Positions 41,710-51,047 of a stretch of DNA of 64,000 nucleotides are shown in pieces. The stretch lies in assembly GCA_002238825.1 (NCBI GenBank), contig MPNC01000002.1, positions 363,180 through 427,179 on the forward strand, read 5' to 3'. A program made the position numbers and the translations under genes. Below the pieces are notes generated by a model, which did not search any database, was not told where the DNA came from, and saw only the letters and a program-made list of their open reading frames with translations. This DNA is from SAR202 cluster bacterium bin87 (GTDB lineage Bacteria > Chloroflexota > Dehalococcoidia > Lucifugimonadales > UBA3495). Every line of letters starts with the position of its first letter. Position 1 is the first letter of the stretch.

Positions 41710-42468
41710 ATGCCCATCACCGTAGCTCACATACCCAACCTTGAGTGCGAAGCGTTCTATTTCGACATGGAACGCCGGGGAATCGTCATGGTCCCCATGG
41801 AGCCCAACGAAGTTCCCGGCGCCCTGCAACGGGGCGAAGTGGACGCTGGACCCATATCCCTTTTGGACATTGACCGTTTGACGGCGCCGGTGTCGACGAT
41901 CTCCGGTTTCTGCGTCGCATCGGTGACCCGGGCCCCGGCCTGCGTGCTCCTTTCCAAAGCGCCCATCGATGAACTGGGCGGGAACGCCATCGCGGTCAAC
42001 GATCCCGACCCCACCGCGCTGAAGCTGCTTCAAGTGCTCCTGACCCAGAAACATGGCGTGAACGACACCACGTTCGTGGGTACCGATGATGAGCACGACG
42101 CCGTGTTCCTCACGGGCAACCGGGGACTGAGGGGCCGCCGGGCGGTGCGCGGCTTCCCGATCCGCCTCGACCTCGGCGAGGATTGGGTCGAGTGGACGGG
42201 TCTTCCCTTTGTTTTCAGCCGCTGGTTGGTCCGGGAAGGCATGGAGCGGCAGGACTTCCTGGTGCTGCAGGATGCGCTGTTCGTGGGGCAGGAGGACTGG
42301 ATGAACAACCTCTACAAGTCCACCGGGCCGCGCAACGACCTGCTGATGCTGCCGCGCGAGGTGCTTGAGTACGTCCAGGGGATGAGGTTCTTCATGGGCG
42401 TGCCCGAAGATCGCGCCATCGAAGCGTTCCGGGAAAAGCTGACCCTGCTGGGCGACACCAGCCACTAG
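41710..42468 (+). CDS. MqnA/MqnD-like periplasmic-binding-fold protein
   Basis: 252 aa; GGGAGG upstream. ITVAHIPNLECEAFYF, EVDAGPISLLDIDRL and ISGFCVASVTRAPACVLLS, followed by ELGGNAIAVNDPDPTALKLL, follow the pattern of menaquinone-futalosine-pathway proteins MqnA/MqnD and small ABC solute-binding proteins. There is no signal peptide, which favours an enzyme or cytoplasmic sensor over a transporter subunit. None of the other futalosine genes is nearby, so a role in menaquinone synthesis is uncertain. Confidence 0.7.
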   Translation: MPITVAHIPNLECEAFYFDMERRGIVMVPMEPNEVPGALQRGEVDAGPISLLDIDRLTAPVSTISGFCVASVTRAPACVLLSKAPIDELGGNAIAVNDPDPTALKLLQVLLTQKHGVNDTTFVGTDDEHDAVFLTGNRGLRGRRAVRGFPIRLDLGEDWVEWTGLPFVFSRWLVREGMERQDFLVLQDALFVGQEDWMNNLYKSTGPRNDLLMLPREVLEYVQGMRFFMGVPEDRAIEAFREKLTLLGDTSH

Positions 42469-42572
42469 GGGCGGGACTGCGCGGTCCAACCGGCCCGCAT
42501 TGCGCCGGGGCCGGCGACCACACTGAGCCGTTTCCCGCGCTTCCATTCGTATCAATTCGGCGGAGGTTGATG

Positions 42573-43307
42573 ATGGTACTCGTTGGACAGGAACTCGAAA
42601 CCGGCACTATCCAGTACACCAGCCGTGACGGCACTACAATCGACGCCTTCTACAGTCGTCCGGCCGGCGCCGGGTCCTATCCCGGCGTCATCGTCACCAT
42701 GGAAGGCATGGGCCTGATGGACCACCACAAGGACATCGCGGTGCGCTTCGCCGGGCAGGGCTACCTGGCCATCGCGCCCGACCTCTACACCCGTGAGGGC
42801 ACACCCGAGCCGGAAAACGTGCTGGCCACGCTTTTCGCCTCTCCCGACGCCCGCGCCATGGACGACCTGGAAGGGGCGGCGCTGTTCCTCAAGTCCCAGG
42901 CCGATTCCAACGGCCGGGTGGGCATCATCGGTTTCTGCTCCGGCGGACGCTACACCCTGATGATGGCGTGCCTGAGCAGCAACATCGATGCGGCGGTGGA
43001 CTCCGCCGGCGGACACATCGTCCACGAGCCTACCGAACTGAGGCCGGTGCAGCCAATGGACATGGTGCCCGACCTGACCTGCCCGCTGCTGGCGTTATTC
43101 GGCGTGGAAGACGAGAACCCCACGGCGGAACAGGCGGAGCAGATGAAAGCCCTGCTGGACCAGCACGGCAAGACCTACGAGTGGGTGATGTACAACAACG
43201 CCGGCCACGCGTTTTTCGCCGACTACCGCCCCAGCTATCGCGCCGCGCCGGCCCAGGATATGTGGCACCGCGTGCTGCTGTTCTACGGCCAGCACCTGAA
43301 ACAGTAG
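42573..43307 (+). CDS. Dienelactone hydrolase family protein
   Basis: 244 aa; the second of two adjacent ATGs is chosen because GGAGG lies 6 bases upstream. ITYTSRDG-like beginning (IQYTSRDGTTIDAFYSRP), YLAIAPDLYTREG, nucleophile elbow IGFCSGG with Cys122, the ALFGVEDENP Asp segment and NNAGHAFFADYRPSY with H212 form the Cys-Asp-His triad of dienelactone hydrolases. They open dienelactone to maleylacetate in chlorocatechol-type pathways, though many homologues act on other lactones. It could take the product of a ring-cleaving pathway, which is inference. Confidence 0.9.
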   Translation: MVLVGQELETGTIQYTSRDGTTIDAFYSRPAGAGSYPGVIVTMEGMGLMDHHKDIAVRFAGQGYLAIAPDLYTREGTPEPENVLATLFASPDARAMDDLEGAALFLKSQADSNGRVGIIGFCSGGRYTLMMACLSSNIDAAVDSAGGHIVHEPTELRPVQPMDMVPDLTCPLLALFGVEDENPTAEQAEQMKALLDQHGKTYEWVMYNNAGHAFFADYRPSYRAAPAQDMWHRVLLFYGQHLKQ

Positions 43308-43357
43308 ATTTTGATCCTCGACCAACTCGCCTTGGCTGCAAGCCGGGAGGCAAAGCG

Positions 43358-45136
43358 ATGAGCAAAAGTCACGGCGCCACCGGCATCGCCTGGCGCGACT
43401 GGAGCGAGGAAGCCTTCAAGGCTGCCCGGTCCGAAGACAAGCCGGTGCTGCTGACCCTCGGCGCGACCTGGTGCCACTGGTGTCACGTGATGGACGAGAC
43501 CGCCTACTCGGATCCTCGGGTGATCGAGCTGGCCAACTCCCGGTTCATCCCGGTCCGCGTGGACGTCGACCAGCGGCCGGACATCTCGTTGCGTTACAAC
43601 CAGGGCACCTATCCCTCGGTGGCCTTCCTGACCGCGGAGGGCGAGCTATTGGCCGGCCGGCCCTACACCCCCGCGGACGAGATGGCCGCCCTGCTGGAAC
43701 AGATATCCAGCGGGGAGTTCGTCGGCGAAACATCCCGTTCGACGATCGCTTCCGGGCCGCCAACCGGCGACGGTACCAGCGCATCCGTCGACGCGGTGCT
43801 TGGTCGGCTGCAAGAACTCTATGACGAGGAGTTCGGCGGGTTCGGCCTCGAGCCCAAGCAGCCCCCGTGGGAGGCGCTGGAGTTCCTCATCGCCCGCTAC
43901 GGTCTCACCGGTGACCGCGCCCTGCTGGCAATGGTGGAAACCACTCTCGAAGGCATGTGGCACGGCATCTACGACCGCAAGGACCAGGGGTTCTTCCGGT
44001 ACGCGGTGAGCCGCGACTGGAAGGTGCCGCACTACGAGAAAATGCTGGTCAGCAACGCCAACCTGGCGATCACATACCTCGCGGCGTTCCAGATCACGCG
44101 CAAGTCCGTCTATCGAACGGCCGCCGACGGCATCCTGGATCACCTGCTGACCACCATGTTCAGCCCCGATGACGGACTGTTCCATGCCAGCCAGGATGCT
44201 GACGAGCCCTTCTACCAGGGATCGTGGAAGGACCGGGACCAGGGCACCGCCCCGCCGGTCGACCACACCCTCTACGCCGGCTGGAACGCCCTGGCCGCGC
44301 TGTCCGTGATCCAGGCGGGGGACGTGTTGAACCGCGCGTCCCTCCGGCGCTTGGGGGCCAACATCCTCGACACCCTGTGGGCGGAGAGTTGGACCTCCTC
44401 AAGCGGGCTCAGCCGCCGCGCCGGCGAAGCCAAACGCGGGGAACCCGTCCTCATCGACCAGGTGTATTTCCTGCGGGCCTGGCTGGCCTGGTACCAGTCC
44501 ACGGGCCGCCCCGAACACCTGAACGGGGCAGTTGAAATCGCTCGGACGACACAGCGGCTGTTCGGCGCCGCAGCCGGCGGTTGCTACGACACGACCCAAC
44601 CCAGCTCATTCGAGGCCGGATTCCTGCGCCGGGAGCAGCCGGTGTTGGACAATGCCAACTGGGCGGAGGCCCTATTGGTACTGTCACGGCTGACCGGCGA
44701 CGAAACCTACGCCGACCAGGCCGCGGCGACGCTGCAGATCTTCGATCAGATAGTTCCCGGCAAAAGCTACCTGGGCGATCACGCGTCGCGCCGCATGGAA
44801 GAGGACGAGGAAGCCCTGTTCCTCCCCGCCGGCGCCGCGTGGGGCCGCTCCCGGAGCCTGCTGACCCACGGGCCGGTCAGCCTGGTCCTCGTGGGCGACG
44901 CGTCCGACCCGTCCTATCGCCCGCTGCACCAGGCGGCCCTGCGGGTCCACGCGCCGCACAAGATCGTCCAGCCACTGGATATAGAGCGCGATGCGGAGCG
45001 AGTACGCGAATTGGGTTTCCCACTGCGTCGCGAAGCGGCGCTCTACGCGTGCATGGGCGAACAGTGCCTCGCCCCCATCAGCACGGCACAAGGCGTCAGG
45101 GAGATGGCGCGCTCCCGCCCGTGGGCCACGGAGTGA
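43358..45136 (+). CDS. Thioredoxin-domain DUF255 protein (YyaL/SSP411-like)
   Basis: 592 aa from the ATG at 43358 (GGGAGGCAAAGCG upstream). The N-terminal thioredoxin-like domain contains TLGATWCHWCHVMD with C39 and C42, then SVAFLTAEGELLAG. The remainder is an (alpha/alpha) barrel-like region (DQGFFRYAVSRDWKVPHYEKML, DHTLYAGWNALAAL), as in N-acylglucosamine-epimerase-like folds. The usual length is nearer 650-690 aa; this copy is shorter in the middle. Function in bacteria unknown; redox-sensing or sugar-processing roles have been suggested. Confidence 0.9.
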   Translation: MSKSHGATGIAWRDWSEEAFKAARSEDKPVLLTLGATWCHWCHVMDETAYSDPRVIELANSRFIPVRVDVDQRPDISLRYNQGTYPSVAFLTAEGELLAGRPYTPADEMAALLEQISSGEFVGETSRSTIASGPPTGDGTSASVDAVLGRLQELYDEEFGGFGLEPKQPPWEALEFLIARYGLTGDRALLAMVETTLEGMWHGIYDRKDQGFFRYAVSRDWKVPHYEKMLVSNANLAITYLAAFQITRKSVYRTAADGILDHLLTTMFSPDDGLFHASQDADEPFYQGSWKDRDQGTAPPVDHTLYAGWNALAALSVIQAGDVLNRASLRRLGANILDTLWAESWTSSSGLSRRAGEAKRGEPVLIDQVYFLRAWLAWYQSTGRPEHLNGAVEIARTTQRLFGAAAGGCYDTTQPSSFEAGFLRREQPVLDNANWAEALLVLSRLTGDETYADQAAATLQIFDQIVPGKSYLGDHASRRMEEDEEALFLPAGAAWGRSRSLLTHGPVSLVLVGDASDPSYRPLHQAALRVHAPHKIVQPLDIERDAERVRELGFPLRREAALYACMGEQCLAPISTAQGVREMARSRPWATE

Positions 45137-45138
45137 AA

Positions 45139-45165
45139 CGCCTCGGCGAGTTACCCGCCGAGGCG
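45139..45165. terminator. Hairpin between convergent genes
   Basis: A perfect 10-bp stem CGCCTCGGCG/CGCCGAGGCG with a 7-base loop, starting 2 bases after the DUF255 stop and 25 bases before the end of the convergent LLM gene. No T-run. Confidence 0.5.
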
Positions 45166-45190
45166 CACAACCACCGATCGGCTCCGCCCG

Positions 45191-46255
45191 CTACCAGGAC
45201 TTCAGGACGGGAAGCACCTCTTTGGCGAAGAGCTTCAGCCCTCGTTCGGCAACGTCCATAGGCGTGCCGCCGAAACGGAAGGCGACGTTCAACTCGAAAT
45301 CGCCCAGCAGGGCCCGCCGGTCCTCGAGCCCCCGCAGGATCTTGTCGGGCGTGCCCCAACTGGCCGCCTTCATGAAGCCCTCCACGGCTCCTTCGAGGCC
45401 GGCGGAACGGGCGATTTCGGCCTTCTGCTGGTAGGCGTCGTAACCCTTCACCGACGCGAAGTGATCGCCCAGGAACTCGTAGTGGTAGAAGTTGCTCTCC
45501 ACGAACTTGCCCTGGTACTGGCGCGCTTCCTGCTCACATTGCTCCAAGTCGGTGCCGCAAATGACGAACTCCGACAGCATCAGCGCCGGCGGCTCGGTGC
45601 CGTGGAACTCACGGTGCAGGGCCCGGCCCCGCTCGATGCCCGGCATCCGCATTTCCCAGGGCCGGTCGGCGAACATGATGATGTGGGCCCCCAGCTTGGC
45701 TGCTGATAACACCGATTCGTCGCTGGCCGCCACGGCGTAGATGCGCCCGTCGAAGGAGTGCTGTGGCCGCGGTCGGATTTCGGTCCTGGGCTGCTGGTAA
45801 AACTTCCCGTCGCCCTCGATGAATCCGGTCTTCAGGGCATCGACGATCATGGGCGCGGCCTCGTCGAAGCGCTCCCGCGATTCGTCCATGCTGACGCCGA
45901 AAGTCTCGAACTCGCGGCGCGCCAAACCGCGTCCGAACCCCAGGCGCAGGCGGCCGCCGCTCAGCAGGTCCAGCACCGCGGCGTTCTCGGCGACCCGTAG
46001 CGGGTTGTGCCAGGGAAGGATCACCGCGGCCGTTCCCACGTCAATGTTGGGATGCTTGGCCGCCACGTGGGTCATCAGCTGTATGTTGTCCGGTACGAAG
46101 GAGTAATCGTTGAAATGGTGTTCGGCCGACCAGAGGCACTCGAAGCCCTCGTCAGCCGCGATCTCGGCCAGGCGCAGTTCTTCTTCCCACATCAGGCCGT
46201 CCGACCCTTCATCCCAGCCGTAGCTGGAGAAGATCATCATCATTCCGACATCCAT
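45191..46255 (-). CDS. LLM class flavin-dependent oxidoreductase
   Basis: 354 aa; AAGGAG upstream. MMIFSSYGWDEGSD, AADEGFECLWSAEHHFNDYS, DVGTAAVILPWHNPLRVAEN and SGGRLRLGFGRGLARREFE identify a luciferase-like monooxygenase of the FMN type. The His pair in AEHHF near the flavin site is shared with luciferases and with the 22.7- and 51-kb paralogues. Substrate unknown. It stands alone on the minus strand, with a dispersed repeat upstream. Confidence 0.9.
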   Translation of the reverse strand: MDVGMMMIFSSYGWDEGSDGLMWEEELRLAEIAADEGFECLWSAEHHFNDYSFVPDNIQLMTHVAAKHPNIDVGTAAVILPWHNPLRVAENAAVLDLLSGGRLRLGFGRGLARREFETFGVSMDESRERFDEAAPMIVDALKTGFIEGDGKFYQQPRTEIRPRPQHSFDGRIYAVAASDESVLSAAKLGAHIIMFADRPWEMRMPGIERGRALHREFHGTEPPALMLSEFVICGTDLEQCEQEARQYQGKFVESNFYHYEFLGDHFASVKGYDAYQQKAEIARSAGLEGAVEGFMKAASWGTPDKILRGLEDRRALLGDFELNVAFRFGGTPMDVAERGLKLFAKEVLPVLKSW

Positions 46256-46335
46256 CCGATTACTCCTTGCATTTGGTCCAGGTATTAGGGGTCAGCGTTC
46301 AAACGGCCTAGAAGGCCCTCACCCGTACCCAGTTT

Positions 46336-46426
46336 GTCATCGCGAGGAGGGAAGCGACGTGGCGATCTCGTTCCCACAATAGCGCTCCCTGCCTCGACGA
46401 GATTGCCGCGCTTCGCTCGCAATGAC
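46336..46426. repeat. Dispersed palindromic repeat, copy 4
   Basis: Runs from GTCATCGCGAGGAGGGAAGC to CGCTTCGCTCGCAATGAC; flanked by GTACCCAGTTT. It occupies the gap between the LLM and SDR genes. Confidence 0.8.
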
Positions 46427-46454
46427 AGTTGTTACGAAACTGGGTGCGCGCGAG

Positions 46455-47297
46455 CTAGAAGGCCGGCTTGACGGGATACGGGGTCAGCTGGAGCTCGTGG
46501 GTCCAGCAGGACTTGTCCTGCGTGTACAGGTAGTAGAAGGCCTCCGCGATCTTGACGGGGTTGATCAGCAATTCCGGGTTTTGCTGCGCCCGCGGAGTGG
46601 CCCGCGTCCCCGGCGAGTCAATGGTCCCGTCTATGATCACGTTGGCGACGTGCACGCCGAACTCGGAATACTCTTCCGTCAGGACCTGCGCCAGCGTCCG
46701 CATCATCACCCGGGGATAGTACAGCGACTGGCCGGTGTACCGCTTCCGGCCCCGCAGCGATGACGGGTTGTTGGAGATCAGGATGGTGCCCTCGCCACGC
46801 TCGCGCATGGCCGGCAACACTTCCTTGGCAACCAGGAACGGCCCGCTGCTGGAGATGTGCTGCGCGGTCTCGAACACTTCGAGGGGGGTGTTTTCCAGCA
46901 GTTCCATCTCCGGCGGAAGGTCCCGACCGTCGATGTAGCCCGCGTTGTACACCAGGACATCGGGATCGCCGGCTTCCTCGCGGATCTGCGCGAACGCGTC
47001 CGAGATCGATTCGGGAATCGACAGGTCCAGTTCCACGATGGTGCTGTCGCCGCCCTGCTCGTTGATCGCCGCCTGCAGGGGCGCCGCGTTGGAGGCGGTG
47101 CGGGTGGTCAGCACTGTTAGGAACCCTTCCTGGGCAAACTTCTGGGCAACGGCGCCGCCCACGCCCCAGCGCACGCCAATGGGCAGATCGCTGTCGTCGA
47201 TTTCCCCGCCGTGCACCAATTGCGTGTTGCGTCCGTCGGACTGCCACTTGGATGTCGCGCCGATGACGACGGCGACCGGTTTGCGATTTGTGCTCAT
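46455..47297 (-). CDS. Atypical SDR with an insertion in the coenzyme loop and altered catalytic pair
   Basis: 280 aa from the ATG at 47297. The fold is SDR: VAVVIGATSKW at the first strand, PDVLVYNAGYID (NAG motif), ILISNNPSSLRG, then VHVANVIIDGTIDSP. Two features are odd. The glycine motif is split by roughly 25-28 polar residues (QSDGRNTQLVHGG...LPIGVRW) before GVGGAVAQKFA. The YxxxK site reads LYYPR, so the Lys is replaced by Arg and the Tyr is shifted by one. It probably still binds a dinucleotide but may use altered chemistry or be a non-enzymatic family member. Confidence 0.8.
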   Translation of the reverse strand: MSTNRKPVAVVIGATSKWQSDGRNTQLVHGGEIDDSDLPIGVRWGVGGAVAQKFAQEGFLTVLTTRTASNAAPLQAAINEQGGDSTIVELDLSIPESISDAFAQIREEAGDPDVLVYNAGYIDGRDLPPEMELLENTPLEVFETAQHISSSGPFLVAKEVLPAMRERGEGTILISNNPSSLRGRKRYTGQSLYYPRVMMRTLAQVLTEEYSEFGVHVANVIIDGTIDSPGTRATPRAQQNPELLINPVKIAEAFYYLYTQDKSCWTHELQLTPYPVKPAF

Positions 47298-47731
47298 GCT
47301 ACATTCCTTTTCAGATCCGGACTGCGCGCCCACGGAACGCGTCGCTCCGCACGGAACAGCCTCCCGATTTCACGCCCAATCGCTCCCACACATCACAGCG
47401 GCGGGCGAGGGGTTCTTTGTTGCGGGTACTGTACTACAAACTTTCGGGGGAACGGTAATTTTCCAGCGCTGTGGCGCGCCGGCCGGTTCCACCCGCTCCC
47501 GCGTGCCCACTTGGTCATCGCGACGAGCGCAGCCCGCTCATGGTGAGCCTGTCGAACCCCGTGACGATCTCGCTCCCGCAGCAGCATTCCTTGCCCCAAC
47601 GAGACTGCCGCGCCTCGCTCGCAGTGACGGATCCGGTAAAGCTGAGTACACGTGAAGTTCAACCCAATGTTGCGCTGCCGGAGGATCGGCCTAGAATGTC
47701 GCATCCGAACCTCACCGAAGGGAGCAATGCA
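47298..47731. other. 434-bp divergent gap with repeat copy 5
   Basis: Between the leftward SDR and the rightward D-hydroxyacid dehydrogenase. About 115 bases (47514-47628) are a dispersed-repeat copy; the rest contains no recognisable gene. The promoters of both genes should be here. Confidence 0.5.
47514..47628. repeat. Dispersed palindromic repeat, copy 5
   Basis: Starts GTCATCGCGACGAGCGCAGC and ends GCCTCGCTCGCAGTGAC. The centre contains CTCATGGTGAGCCTGTCGAA, a second, different repeat motif, so one element may have inserted in another. Confidence 0.65.
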
Positions 47732-48685
47732 ATGGGATTCAAGCTCGTTATCTGTCCGCCCAACTATCAGGACCACTGGCCCCAAAGGCTGCAGGAAGAA
47801 ATTCCGGACATCGACGTCCACCTGTGCCCTACGGTGGGCGAAGCGATGGAAGTCATCGGCGACGCCGACGCCGCCTTTGGCGACATCGTGCCCGAACTGC
47901 TGGAGCGGGCCGACAACCTCAGGTGGATCGCCTGTCCCCAGGCCGGGCCTCGCGCCGGCTACTACCACTCCTCGCTCATCGACAGCGATGTCGTGGTCAC
48001 CAACACCCGGGAGATTTACAACGACCATATCAGCGCCCACATCATGTCCCTGCTGCTGGGCTTTGCCCGGGGGTTGCAGGTGTACATTCCCCAGCAGGTG
48101 GCGGGAGTCTGGCAACAGGGTTACCCCACGATCTACCTGCCCGAGGCCACCGTCGCAGTTGTGGGCGTTGGCGGCATCGGCGGCGAGACCGCGCGCCTGT
48201 GCTCCGAGTTCGGCATGACCGTGCTTGGCGTGGACCCCCGGCTGTCGGCTCCCACCGCCGGCGTGGACGAACTGCACCGTCCCGACGACCTCCTGGAAGT
48301 CCTCCCCCGCGCCGACTTCGTGGTGGTCACCGTGCCGGAAACGCCGGAGACCCAGGGCATGTTCGGGGCCGAGCAGTTTCGGGCCATGAAGAACAGCGGG
48401 TTCTTCATCAACATCGGTCGGGGCGCCACCACGATACTGGACGACCTGGTGGACGCGCTGCGGGCCGGCGAGTTCGCCGGCGCCGGCCTGGACGTCTTTC
48501 AGATCGAACCGCTGCCGGCCGGTCATCCTCTCTGGACCATGCCCGGGGTACTCATCACACCGCACGTGGCCGGCAACGGCCCCTACCTGGACGACCGGCG
48601 CACCGAGCTGTTCATCGACAACTGCAAGCGTTTCAACGAGGGCCGCGAACTGCGCAACGTGGTGGACAAAGCCAACTGGTTCTGA
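47732..48685 (+). CDS. D-2-hydroxyacid dehydrogenase family protein
   Basis: 317 aa from the ATG at 47732 (GAAGGGAGCAATGCA upstream). The NAD-binding motif VAVVGVGGIGGETARL, the DFVVVTVPETPETQGM strand, FFINIGRGATT with the substrate-binding Arg, and ITPHVAGNGPYL with the catalytic His identify the family. The catalytic Glu lies near DVFQIEPLPAGHPLW. It reduces a 2-oxo acid (glyoxylate, hydroxypyruvate or another) with NAD(P)H. Transcribed alone, with the ABC permease gene convergent downstream. Confidence 0.92.
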   Translation: MGFKLVICPPNYQDHWPQRLQEEIPDIDVHLCPTVGEAMEVIGDADAAFGDIVPELLERADNLRWIACPQAGPRAGYYHSSLIDSDVVVTNTREIYNDHISAHIMSLLLGFARGLQVYIPQQVAGVWQQGYPTIYLPEATVAVVGVGGIGGETARLCSEFGMTVLGVDPRLSAPTAGVDELHRPDDLLEVLPRADFVVVTVPETPETQGMFGAEQFRAMKNSGFFINIGRGATTILDDLVDALRAGEFAGAGLDVFQIEPLPAGHPLWTMPGVLITPHVAGNGPYLDDRRTELFIDNCKRFNEGRELRNVVDKANWF

Positions 48686-48696
48686 CGCCAGCAACG

Positions 48697-50318
48697 TCAG
48701 TCCTCGCGGCGCTCCTCGCGCATGGTGATCAGCGCCAGCGGGATGGACGAGACCGCAATCAGCAGCAGCGCCGGCGCCGCCGCCCGGGCGAAGAACGCCT
48801 CCTCGGCGGCGGCCCAGATCGACGATGCCAGGGTCGTGAAGCCGATGGGGCTGAGGATCAACGTCGCCGGCAATTCCTTCATCGTGAGCAGGAACACCAG
48901 GGCCGCTCCCGTCAGGATGCCGGGCCGGACCAGCGGCAGCGTGACCGTCAACAGGACCGACAGCGGACGCCGGCCCAGGCTGCGAGCGGCGTCCTCGAAC
49001 TCCGGCCGCACCTGCAGCAGGGAGGTACGCAGGGATCCCACCGCCGCCGGCAGAAACAGAGTCACGTAGGCCACCGCCAGTATCGCCAGCGATTGATAGA
49101 GCCAGGGCGCGTAGTTTGCCCCGAAATACACCAGGCCCAACGCGATGACGATCCCGGGCAGGGCAAAGCCCACGAATCCCAAGCGTTCCAGCCACCGGCT
49201 GGACAGACCCGGGGGGGGCACGCCCACACCGCCGGAGACACCGAGCCCACCCCAGACCCCCCCACAGAATGCCCCCCGCCCCCCCACAACAGCAGCAGCG
49301 GCCCGCCGGCCGCCACACCCCGCACCGTCCAGTACACCAGAACCGTTACGGGCAAGCCGATGGAAACCGCCAACACGGCGCCGCAATACGCCAGGGCCGG
49401 CCAACGCCAGCGCCCCAGGGGTACCGGCTCGGGCAGTCGGGTTGCGCCCCCGCGGCTGCGATAGTATCGACCGCCCATGGCGTTACGCGCCGTGTTTTCG
49501 CCCCACACCACCGCCAGCGCCAGCACTATAAGGGCCAGCGACCACGCGGCGGCAAGAGTGCGGTTCAGCGCCGCGCCGTACTGGATGAAGATGCTCCAGG
49601 TGAAGGTCTCGTAGCGCATGATGGCGACGGCGCCGAAGTCGCTCAGGGCGTACAGTGCCGTGAGCAATCCCCCTGCCAGTATCGCCGGCCGTAGCATCGG
49701 TAGCGTGACGCTCCGGAAGGTTTGCCACCGGTCGCGGCCCAGTACCCTCGCCGACTCCTCCAGCGAGACATCCATATTCCACAGCGCGGCCCGCACCGGC
49801 AGCAGCACGTAGGGGAAGCTGATGATGATCAGCGTGAAGGCCGCCCCCGGGAAGCCGTAGATGCTGGGAATCCGCTCCACGCCAAAACCCGCTTCCAGCC
49901 ACCCCTGCAGGATGCCGCGGGGTCCCAGGCCCACCGCAATGGCGAAACCGACGATGTACGACGGCAACGCCAGCGGCAGCATGGTCGCCACGCGCCAGAA
50001 ACCCCGCCACGGCAGATCGGTGCGCACGGTCAGCCACGCCAGCGGCGCCGCGATGACGATGCAGCCCAGCATCACTGCCACCATGAGCGCGACGGTTCGG
50101 CCGACCACCCAGAGGGTTCGGGTCCGGAAGATCAGGTCTATGGCGTCTTCGCCGGCCCCCACCGTGCGCAGCGCGAGGTAGACCGGGGAGACCAGCAACA
50201 AGGCCGCCACCAGCAGGGCCGGGACCCAAACGATGGCCGGCGGGCGCGCCGTGCCCTCAAACAGATGGCCCGAGGTAAACCGGGGAATGTCTACAAGCAG
50301 TTTGGCCACGGCGGGCAT
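48697..50318 (-). pseudogene. Two-domain ABC transporter permease (iron/thiamine ThiP-FbpB type), frameshifted
   Basis: Two frames complete one permease. The first (from 50318) holds about six membrane helices and an EAA loop, ESARVLGRDRWQTFRSVTLP; the second (ending 48697) holds LERLGFVGFALPGIVIALGL and a second EAA loop, EDAARSLGRRPLSVLLTVTL. A fused pair of BPD_transp_1 domains is typical of Fe(III), thiamine or phosphonate importers. The frames meet between about 49205 and 49300, which is full of C/G homopolymers (7-8 in a row) where a membrane helix is expected. No binding protein or ATPase gene is adjacent. Sequencing error or real decay are both possible. Confidence 0.8.
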
Positions 50319-51047
50319 CGGTGCTCACATCAGTACAGCAAACGTACCGCGTTACATGCATCGGAGTCGCACTCCTATCGCGATACAGTAAATCTGAGTG
50401 ATTATACCCTTATCTATCCAACCTCAACCCTTTGGACCCTCACACACGTACCCATTTTGTCATCGCGAGGAGCGAAGCGACGTGGCGATCTCGATCCCGC
50501 CGTGGCCCTCCTTGCCCCAACGAGATTGCCGCGCTTTGCTCCCAATGACGGTTCCGGCCTCAACCCTTTGGACCCTCACACACGTACCCATTTTGTCATC
50601 GCGAGGAGCGAAGCGACGCGGCGATCTCGATCCCGCCGTTGCCCTCCTTGCCCCAACGAGATTGCCGCGCTTCGCTCCCAATGACGGTTCCGGCCTCAAC
50701 CCTTTGGACCCTCACACACGTACCCGTTTTGTCATCGCGAGGAGCGGAGCGACGTGGCGATCTCGATCCCGCCGTGCCTTCCTTGCCGCAACGGGATTTC
50801 CGCGCTTCGCTCGCAATGACGGTTCCGGTGAAACTGGGTACGCGTGAGTGCGAACCCGGGTGAGATTGAGGAGGGTGATCACTCTCGCGTCTGAGCGGTG
50901 GGCAGCGCGCGGCGGCGAGTGTCAGCACGATTGACAGGGCTTTTCGTCAAGCGCAGAATGGCGCAAATCCGGGGCGGCCTGTCACCCCTTTCGCTGTAAT
51001 CCGTAACGGAATGCGCCTTCGCATTCCCCTTTGGAGGAGGTCCCTGT
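50319..51047. other. 729-bp gap dominated by tandem repeats
   Basis: Holds the 3 x 136-bp array (50422-50829), each unit carrying one dispersed-repeat palindrome. The last 220 bases include the LLM promoter region; no gene seen. Confidence 0.6.
50422..50829. repeat. Tandem array, 3 x 136 bp, containing dispersed palindromic repeat copies 6a-6c
   Basis: Units begin at 50422, 50558 and 50694 with CCTCAACCCTTTGGACCC, followed by CACACACGTACCC and a GTCATCGCGAGGAGCGAAG...CAATGACGGTTCCGG palindrome (50459-50549, 50595-50685, 50731-50820). Spacing is exactly 136 bases and units differ by only a few substitutions, with the third the most divergent. Confidence 0.92.

Noticed and set aside
50422-50829. 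CRISPR-like array
   Set aside because: Units are 136 bp with near-identical 'spacers', so it is a simple tandem duplication, not a CRISPR; no cas genes are present.
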